Shown here: in pieces, positions 56,103 to 64,000 of the stretch
Numbering within the stretch: the first letter of the stretch is position 1
Layout: each line of letters opens with the position of its first letter
NCBI GenBank assembly: GCA_028641055.1
Contig: CM054062.1
Span: forward strand, 238,154,376 to 238,218,375
DNA from: Alopecurus myosuroides
Lineage: Eukaryota > Streptophyta > Magnoliopsida > Poales > Poaceae
Direction: 5' to 3'
Length of the DNA: 64,000 nucleotides
Program-made: the position numbers and the translations under genes
The notes under the pieces: generated by a model
Seen by the model: the letters and a program-made list of their open reading frames with translations, nothing else
Told to the model about the DNA's origin: nothing
The model's database searches: none

Positions 56103-58440
56103 TACCCACGGCCATCCTCGCCATTGCGAACGATTTCGCCCTAGGGAGGGTGTGTATTACTGGGCTGAACTTTGGGGTGCTAACGCTGATACCTAAGATC
56201 CAGGGGGCTGAGGATATTCGTCAGTTTAGACCGACAACACTGATTAATGTCATATTCAAATTTGTAGATAAAGCTTATGCTATTCTCCTCTCCCCTATTG
56301 CTCACCGTACAATTAGTAGGACCCAAACAACGTTTATTAAGGGGCGCCACACTCATGAGGGGGTGGTGACTCTTCAGGAGATCATCCATGAGACCAAAAC
56401 AAGAAAACTTAGGGGAGTTTTCTTAAAATTGGACTTTGACATGGCCTATGACAGCGTCAACTGGTAGTTCCTGAGAGAGGTCCTCCTGAGGAAAGGCTTT
56501 AACCCGGGTTGGGTGCATAGGGCGTTGGGGTCTGGTCACGGGGGCCAGACCGCGGTCAACGTCAATGGGGAGATCGGCACCTTCTTCCGTAACGGGAGAG
56601 GGGTTCGCCAGGGGGACCCCTCTCTCTACTCCTTTTTTATTTTGTCATTGATGCGCTCGCAGCAGTCCTAAATAGGGCTAAGGGGGCAGGACACATCGAG
56701 GGGGTGATCCCGTATCTAATCCGGGGGGGGGGGGGGGGTTACTCACCTTCAATACGCAGATGACACTATCATCATGATCCAACCGACGGATTTGGCAATT
56801 GCTAATCTCAAATTCATTCTTTATGTGTTTAGAGAATATGTCGGGGTTACGTATCAACTTCCACAAGAGTGGGAGACTCTGACGATGGGCAGCTCCGTGT
56901 TGCCCAGATGCTGAATTGCAAGCAGGGGTGCTTCCCGTTCACCTACATGGGGCTGCCCATCAGTGATCGCGCCCTGGTGGCCAAAGATTGGGATCAGGTC
57001 ACTGGCAAGGTTGCTAAGAAGGCGGACCCGTGGATGAGCAAGTTGATGTCATGTGCCGCCAGGCTGACACTCACCAGCGCATGCCTTTCCTCTCTTCCAC
57101 TGCATGCTATGGGGGTGGCATTGTTAGGGGACGGCGTGCATAGATCCATGGACAAGCACCGGTCCCACTTTTTCTGGGAAGGGGGGTAGTATTAGACGCA
57201 AGTATCACTGGGTCCGCTGGGATGCGGTTTGTAAACCTAAGGCCTTGGAGGGCCTCGGGATCATGGATACTAAGCTGATGAACCTCTACCTCATGGCCAA
57301 GTGGGTGTGGAATTTACTGAACGGAGCTGAAGGTCCGTGGGCCGATCTTTTGAGGAACAAGTATCTCAGGGAGAAGGATCTGCTCGTGGACTCTCACACT
57401 CAGGGCTCTCAGTTTTGGCAAGTCGTCCAGAAGGTGAAGAACCTTCCGTGTTTAGGGGCGCGTCACTACATTAAGAACGGGTGCTCCACCAGACTGTGGC
57501 GCGGCTGGTGGGTGGGCTCCTCGCCCCTGTGCTTGGCCTTCCCGGCTCTGTTCACTATTTCGGCGGAGCCGGAGACCTCGGTGGCCAAAGTGCGCCACCC
57601 AGGGGGTTGGCACATCCCCTTTAGAAGGGAGCTGGGGCCGAGGGAACAGACAGAATGGGCGGACCTCCTGCACCTTCTCCCCTCGACTCTCTTATCAGTT
57701 GCACGCGACTCGCTATCGTGGAGCCTAGAACCCTCGGAGAGGTTCTCTGTGCGCTCACTGTATCTGAAGATGTGTCAGGGTACGCCAAGGAAGCACTTTG
57801 CGGAGATCTGGGAGATCAAGGTGCCGCTTAAAATCAGGGTCTTCCTTTGGCAGCTTGCCCGCAAGAGGCTTCCCTGCAATGCTAATATCTCTCATAGACA
57901 TGCTGTGTCTACTGGGCTATGCGCCCTATGTGGCGAGGTGGAGGACACCAACCACATCTTCTTTCGATGTGCACTCGCCCAGTTATTTTGGAGTGCAGTT
58001 AGGGAACTGCTGGATAATACTTGGCACCCATCTTGCCTTGCGGACGTGTTTAGGCTAGTATGTAGGTACTCGGGTCAGGACAGAAGGGTCCTTTGGTCTT
58101 GTTGTGCGGCGCTCCGCTGGTCGCTATGGAACACACGCAATAAGTTCTCCATTGAGGGTTCTTTCCCGTCACAGCCAGCTGATGGCTTATACAAAATGTC
58201 CATGTATTTACAGGTTTGGAAGCCGGTGGCTAGACGTCAGGATCGTTGTGCCTTGGAGTTGGCGATTGGCAGGATTCGCTTGCTCCACTCCTCCCTGCGC
58301 AACAGGACGTAGTTGCTATTCCTTTGCAGGTGTCTTAGGCTTTGTTGTGGGCTAGCCTACCCTGTATCGAGTAGTTGTTGCCTATCTCAACCGCTATCTA
58401 GAGGCAACAACTCGTGTTTGTGTTTGCCGTGTGTTAGGGT
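56103..58440 (+). pseudogene. L1-type LINE 1, reverse transcriptase and zf-RVT part, broken
   Basis: The 5' endonuclease part is missing. Reading begins near 56112 in the RT: LNFGVLTLIPKIQGAEDIRQ, TFIKGRHTHEG, motif A in LKLDFDMAYDSVNW, then a TAG at 56466-56468, VRQGDPS, a shift near 56640, a G-run shift near 56725-56740, motif C in QYADDTIIM, then KIN-like RINFHKS. The lower part is open from 57245 to 58312: ALEGLGIMDTKLMN, NGCSTRLWRGWW, SLEPSERFSVRSLYLKM, WEIKVPLKIRVFLWQLARK and the zinc-binding CALCGEVEDTNHIFFRC. The 3' UTR runs to about 58440. Both catalytic motifs survive but the frame is lost. Confidence 0.85.
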
Positions 58441-58833
58441 GTTTTTTTTTAGATAAAAGACTTACAACTCAGCTTTGAATTAACAAAACTCGACAGGTCA
58501 AAGTCATACAAGTTCTGGGCATACAGCTTCGCCAAGGAAATAAACCACAGAGGGGAAAAGTACATGCTGAGGCATACAGCTTCGCCGAACTAAAGGAAGA
58601 ACAACTAAACAAAAAAGGCTAGTCACGTGGACTAGGCGCTGCGGGGAAGAGGCAAGAGCGGTGGGCAGCTTTGAGGTCTCCTACGAGGCGTCTTGCCTCC
58701 TCCTTGTCTTCAGGCTTCATGGCTGGGATCCAGAGCTGTAGGAAGATCAAACATTTGAAGATGATATCAGCAGGGTGTTTAAAAATAATGCCCTCAATTG
58801 CGTGTTTGTTTCTAATATGCCAGAGCGCCCAAG

Positions 58834-61800
58834 CTAAAGCAAGAAAAAACGTCCAAACCAGTCTACCAAAGCCCCCCCCCTCCCCAGGGAGACGAGGATA
58901 GAGTGGAATTGCGCAAAATTGGTAGGGGACCAGGAGCGCCCAAGAACCTGCCGAACCACGCTCCAGGAAAACTTAGCTAACGAGCACGAGAAGAAGATAT
59001 GATCCGCGCTTTCCGGGGCAGCGCAGAGAGAGCATTTCCCATCCGAAGGGCCGGAACGGATAGCAAGCTGCAGGCCAATCGGGAGCCTGTTGATGATGAT
59101 TTTCCAGGCAAAGATTTTGATCTTAAGCGGGAGACGAGCGTTCCAAAGGTCGTCGGCAAAGGCCACGGTGATCCCACGAGAGAGTGCAGCGTACATGGAC
59201 TTAACCGAGAAGGATCCAGAGGGTTCCAAGGACCATGATATGGTGTCTAATCCTTCAAGAATGGACGTGGAGGAAATCACCTCGTCTAGCTCAACCCACT
59301 GAGCCAGACCAACGTTGTCTAGCAACCTACGAAAGCGACACCCAGTATGCAAGACCGACGCCACCGATACCGCTTGATCATCGCATATTCTAAAGAGGAG
59401 AGGGAAACGGAGGTAGAGAGGGCCCTCCCCATGCCACCAGTTAGTCCAAAACCTGGTTCTAAGGCCGTTGTTGACCTTATGTTTGGCACCAACCTTGAAC
59501 AAATGCTTTATTTTGTGCAGGCTCTTCCAGAATTGCGATCCCCCTAGGGGAGCAAGAGAAGATGTCCCCGGAGGGAGAGTATTTATTACGTATGATAGTC
59601 GCCCAGATTGAGTCATCTATCTGGTATAGTTTCCAAATCCATTTGAGAAGGAGGGCCTCGTTCATCTTACGCGAGTTAATCAACCTGAGACCCCCAAGTT
59701 CCTTAGGGCGGCAGACTGCCGGCCAGTTAACCATGAGATATTTTCTGCCCGGCCCGGATCCTTCCCAAAAGAATCTAGATCTGACAGAGTCTAGTTGTTT
59801 GTGAGTGTCGAGGTGCAGGAGGAAAAGGCCCATAACGTACATGGGTAAGTTGTCAAGGCAAACATTGGATAGGATCAGGCCCCCCCCCCCCCCCGAGGAT
59901 AGGAACTTCCCCATCCAGGGTTCAATCTTACGGGCCAACTTCTGAATAAGGAAAGCCCATTGTTCCCTAGTCAGTTTCGAGTCTGAGATAGCGAGCCCGA
60001 GATACATAAAAGGAAAATTGCCGAGCTTACAATTAAGCTGTCTAGCCACCCTGACTTGCTCGTCGATAGGTTGATTGAGAACGATGACTTCGCTTTTGTG
60101 ATAATTAATCTTTAGCCCTGACATGTTCTCGAAGCACATAAGCAGGAACTTGAGGTTAGCAATCTCCAGGTCCCCTCCCTGAATGAGGATGATCGTGTCA
60201 TCGGCATATTGGAGATGTGTGATGCCACCGGGAAACAGATGCGGGACAACCCCTCGAATGTGTCCAGCAGCACTAGCTTTGGAGAGAATAGCTGAAAGAC
60301 CTTCCGCCACGAAGTTGAATAGGAGGGGTGAAAGGGGGTTGCCCTGGAGAACCCCACGTTTATTCCTAAAGAAGGGGCCCATCTCCCTGTTGATGGAGAT
60401 GGCCGTCTGCCCACCAGACACGAGTTGGGATATTCGATGAATGTACCCACTTCGAACCCTTTTCGACGTAGGACCTCGAGAAGGAACTCCCAGTTAACTC
60501 TGTCGAACGCTTTCTCGAAGTAGAGTTTAAGCAAAATTCCCCCTAGCTTTTTGGACTTTAACTCATGAACAATCTCGTGGAGGGCGAGAGCCCCGTCTAG
60601 AATAAAACTTCCTTTGATGAACACCGTCTGGTTAGGAGCAATGATTTTGTGGGCCACCGGGTCGAGGCGGGAGGCAAAGGCTTTGGCGATGATCTTAAAG
60701 ATCACGTTTATTATAGCTATGGGGCGAAACTGGGAGATACATTCCACCCCCGGAATTTTTGGAATAAGAGTCAGGACCCCAAAGTTGAGGTCCACTCGGC
60801 CTAACATAAAATCGTTGAGGATACGAAGAACCCCGTGCTTAACCAAGTCCTAACATTTCTTGAAAAATGGGACCGGAAAACCGTTCGGCCCACGAGCTGT
60901 ATCCAATTTCATGTCCTTGACAATTGCATCTAGCTCACATTCCGAGAAGGTGATGCAAAGTGAATCATTATCCCTCTGAGACACCTGCTGGGACCCTGCC
61001 CACATGTCTTGTGCTAGCCTACAATTTCGCTCGTCAGAGGAGCCGAGGAGATTCCTATAAAAGCCGTAGATGTCGTCTTGGAGCTCGTGCTTCCCTGAGA
61101 TGGTCGCCCCGTTGTCTGTTCGGAGGGAGGAGATAAGACATTTTTTACGCTTCCCGTTGGCGACAGCGTGAAAATAAGCGGTGTTAGCATCCCCCTGGAG
61201 AGCCCACTGGACCCTGCCACGTTGCCTCCAGTACTCTTCTTCTAGCCTATAGATGTGAAGCAGCTGCTCCTCTAAATGGTATCGAAACGCTCAGGCCTCA
61301 TCGTCTAGGCCCTGTGAGTCGGCCTGCAGGTCGAGATTTTAAATGGCTTCTAGCAACGAGGACTTTTTGAGGCGGGCGTCCTTGCCAAGGTTACGGCTCC
61401 ACCCCCGGAGTACTTGGCACGGTTTCCCGCTCATGAAGTTCCACCAGTCGACGATGTCGCGCCCCCGAACTTCCTTAGCCAGCTTGTCCCAGGTGGCGAG
61501 AAGAAGAGGACGAAACTCCGGGAGCTCAAACCAGCCCGTCTCAAACAAGAATCTGTTGCTACGAATCGGGGAGCCCTCTCCCGAGTCCAGGATTAGCGGT
61601 GTGTGGTCAGAGCCTAAGCATGGATCTGATACCAAGGATAGCAGAGGGAAAATAAGGTCCAGCGCCGGAGAGATGAAGACCCTATCTAAAACACATCGAA
61701 CCGGGTTCAACCATTTGTTCGTCCAAGTGTACCTGGCGCCTGAGCGCGGGACATCGCGCAAACCCCAATTGGCGATGTGGGCGTTGAAGAGCGCCAGCCT

Positions 61801-62277
61801 AGGCCAGTCGATGTTGTCGTTGTTCTTGTCTGAGCTATCACGGATATAGTTGAAATCTCCTCCCATAACCACAGGGACGGATCAGGATGCAAGTTTGGCG
61901 GAGATATCGTCAAGAAAGCTAGAGGAGAGGGAATAGTCTGCAGGCCCATAAACATTGATGATTTCGAAGTTTTCTTTGGAGGGTTTGTGGAACACAAGCA
62001 AACTCTGGAAGAAGCGCCCACTTTCCATACTGCCAACTTCAAACATGCTATCACTAACCCCCAAGAGCATCCCCCGGGATTGCCCATTGGAAGGAGACCA
62101 ATTCCAGAAAAACTGCAGGCCCCCAACTAGGTTACGCACCTCCGAGTCCGTGAATGATTGCCTAATCGTTTCCTGCATGCAAACGACATCTGCCTTGTGC
62201 GACCAGATCAAGTCTTTCATTAGGGTTCGGCGTCCTGGTGCACCGAACCCTCTGATGTTCATAATTAGGCCATGCAT
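58834..62277 (-). pseudogene. LINE 2 ORF2: endonuclease, reverse transcriptase, zf-RVT; broken
   Basis: Endonuclease (EEP type): MNIRGFGAPGRRTL, VVCMQETIR, then a TGA near 61879, MGGDFNYIRD, RCVLDRVFIS and the GSDHTPLIL catalytic His motif. RT: GPNGFPVPFFKK, TLIPKIPGVECISQFRPIA, motif A LLKLYFEKAFDRVNW with Tyr (codon 60522-60520) in place of the catalytic Asp, GVLQGNPLSPLLFN, and motif C HLQYADDTIIL intact. zf-RVT: RTRFWTNWWHGEGP, SWSLEPSGSFSVKSMYAAL, LPLKIKIFAWKIIINRLP and CSLCAAPESADHIFFSC. Stops or shifts occur near 61879, 61339, 61292, 60850, 60420 and 59540. The start at 62277 overlaps the ORF1 stop. Confidence 0.88.
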
Positions 62278-64000
62278 TAAGACACCAGAGGGGAGACCCG
62301 TGCTCGGCGGGTGGTGGGCTTGGGACTTTTACGGCTAATGGTCTTGGCTTGGCGCGTATACGGGGTCCTAGGTGGAACCACCATACCCTTCCTGGGGCGG
62401 CCACGGTGTGTAGGGCCCAAGGGGGCGAGCCCCACCGGGACGGAGACCAGAGTCTCAGAGGGCCCCACCTCCGACGCGGAAGTGGCCCCAAAGCCCGCCT
62501 CACCGCCAACAGGAAGGCCCAAATCGCATCCTAACGCGGTGGAGGAACCAGAACCCGCGGCCACCCCTGTGGGCGCGAGGTCTAGGCAACGGCAAAAAGC
62601 GGACGCGCATCATCTAACTTGGATTCCTCTTGATGACTAGCAAGAGTTTCCCTGGCAAGGGCCAGGTCGGCTTGAGCGAGCTCAGTAGCACGAAACAGCG
62701 AGATCACCTCCGAAGGTGGCTAGGACGACGAGCCTAAGGACACCATGCAGTCGCGTGCAACGGCTAAAAGATGCTCGTCTGAAACGGAGGAGAGAACTGT
62801 GAAATCGCTAGCAGAAAACGCACCTGCGGTGTCGCGTGTAGAGGCACGGTTGGTCGCGCGGTCCTCTGTCAGGCCAGCACCACGAGCGCTCTTGCGGGAG
62901 GAGAGGACTGGGACAGCCTTGCTCCGCAGTCCCCACGCCACCGGGGCTGAGAGCGCCTTGATCACGCCGAGATCAGCCGAGGAGTCGCCACTGAAGTCGG
63001 GCTGAGGGAAGGAGGCCAGGGAAGCCACCAGTCTTGCTGTGGTGCGGTCGGCGTTGGCCTTGCTGCGCCGCTCCCGGCTCTGAAGAGAGTCAGGCTCTCC
63101 GCTCGAGGGGGTAACAGCGGTGTTGGGGGCGGGGGAGTGTAGCTTGTCGAGGCGCGAGGAGGAGTCCAGGGTGGGGGAGGCCGGGGCATGCTCGCTCAGC
63201 GACAAGGATGTCACCGGAGCCACCAATGGCTGCGTCACCGCGACCGCCTTCTGCTTCCGGCCCGCACCCGAGAGGAAAGAGCCGTACTCGTCGATCACTA
63301 GGCTCATAGGAGCCCCCAAGACGAGGACAGCAGGGCCGGGAGCCGCGGCACAGGAGACTCCCGCCGGTTTTTATCCTTTTGGCGCGCTTGGTTTAGGGTC
63401 CTTTGAGCCAGCCTTGTCATGCCGTCCCCTTTTCCCGTCCCACTCTTCATCTTCATAAGACAACTTGTCGAGGATGTCATCATCGTCGTCGTCTTTGCGC
63501 GGGGCCGGCGGCGGAGGCGGGAGGAAGGACCCCCTCGGAGCCCTTCTCCACCTCCACCCGAACTTTGTAGCCTTCCCGTTGACACACAGAAGGAAGGACT
63601 CAGGGATTTTCTTTCCAGCACGGCACCCGACTGCATCCTATTGGGCATCTTGGGGTCATCAAACGTGGCCTCATCCACAAGCATTGGACGCCTCACTGGC
63701 CGTGCGCCTACCCTAAGGCGCCCGGTATTGCGGTATGGAGGAGGAACCCCATGGAGTTTGACCCAAACCTCCTTCAGGACCTCTGACACTTGCTCGTCCA
63801 TAGCACCCTCAAGCACAATGGCCTTGGCCTTGGAGATAGGCAGACGAAGTCCCCCGCTGCGGACCGCCATGCGAAGATTCCCCGCTGATGGGAACACCAA
63901 AGCAAAATCGGCGTCACTGAGTTGGCGGACTTGCCACTCCCAGGCCTCGTCCACCAACTCCTTGAACTCCTCCTCGACTTGCTTAGCGGAAAGCTTGGCG
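62277..64000 (-). pseudogene. LINE 2 ORF1 (DUF4283-type RNA-binding protein), partial
   Basis: The upper part (63957-about 63650) reads VRQLSDADFALVFPSAGNLR, SGGLRLPISKAKAIVLEG, EVLKEVWVKLHGVPPPYRNT and RRPMLVDEATFDD, the DUF4283 pattern of plant L1 ORF1. A serine/proline-rich middle (63319-62720) and an end (62564-62277) lie in other frames, so at least two shifts exist; a TAG also closes the middle piece at 62720. The start lies beyond the window. The last piece stops with TAA at 62279-62277, overlapping the ATG of ORF2. Confidence 0.75.

Larger units (their letters stand above)
58443..64000 (-). mobile_element. L1-type LINE 2, nearly complete, continuing beyond the window
   Basis: The minus strand runs ORF1 (from beyond 64000 to 62277), ORF2 (62277 to about 58834), 3' UTR, and an A-tail of about ten (plus-strand T-run at 58443-58452). 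It lies tail to tail against LINE 1. A C-run at 59879-59894 shifts the frame. Confidence 0.85.

Overview
The window is nuclear DNA of a large-genome grass, most likely Triticeae (wheat, Aegilops or barley). Reasons: nested Ty3/gypsy and Ty1/copia elements of Triticeae type, Stowaway and Harbinger DNA transposons, L1-type LINEs, and one plant-type intron-bearing gene, glutamate decarboxylase (GAD). No bacterial, organellar or CRISPR feature was seen. The species cannot be fixed by eye.

Layout. Positions 1-8400 hold the 3' parts of two plus-strand Ty3/gypsy elements, the first inserted in the second. Both carry, between the missing pol and the 3' LTR, an ANTISENSE gene of the 'putative gypsy-type transposase' family (Transposase_28-like) with its own TATA box. 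In element 1 this gene can be followed through eight exons without a stop. Positions 8411-16922 are a patchwork of truncated gypsy and copia LTRs. Positions 17380-25851 are a two-LTR, minus-strand Ty1/copia element with a decayed gag-pol. Positions 25852-48341 are the gene-bearing part: GAD (28546-30579, minus), Stowaway MITEs, a PIF/Harbinger transposon with both genes open (34152-38429), Harbinger MITEs, a solo LTR, a possible Helitron end and three tandem segmental duplications. Positions 48342-64000 return to repeats: a broken hAT element, a third gypsy tail with a decayed antisense gene, a copia LTR remnant and two L1-type LINEs that meet tail to tail.

Main points. (1) Three independent gypsy tails carry the same class of antisense, TATA-driven gene; the copy in element 1 is open over about 1,130 codons and eight exons, the copy in element 3 has at least six stops. 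(2) The PIF/Harbinger element keeps its DDE motifs, Myb/SANT-like partner, terminal repeats and TTA target duplication, and a neighbouring duplicate preserves a near-empty site. (3) A second duplication preserves the empty sites of three further insertions. (4) The GAD protein keeps its PLP lysine but its C-terminus lacks the tryptophan usual in plant calmodulin-binding GADs. Exon borders were deduced from GT/AG sites and frame continuity, without transcript evidence.
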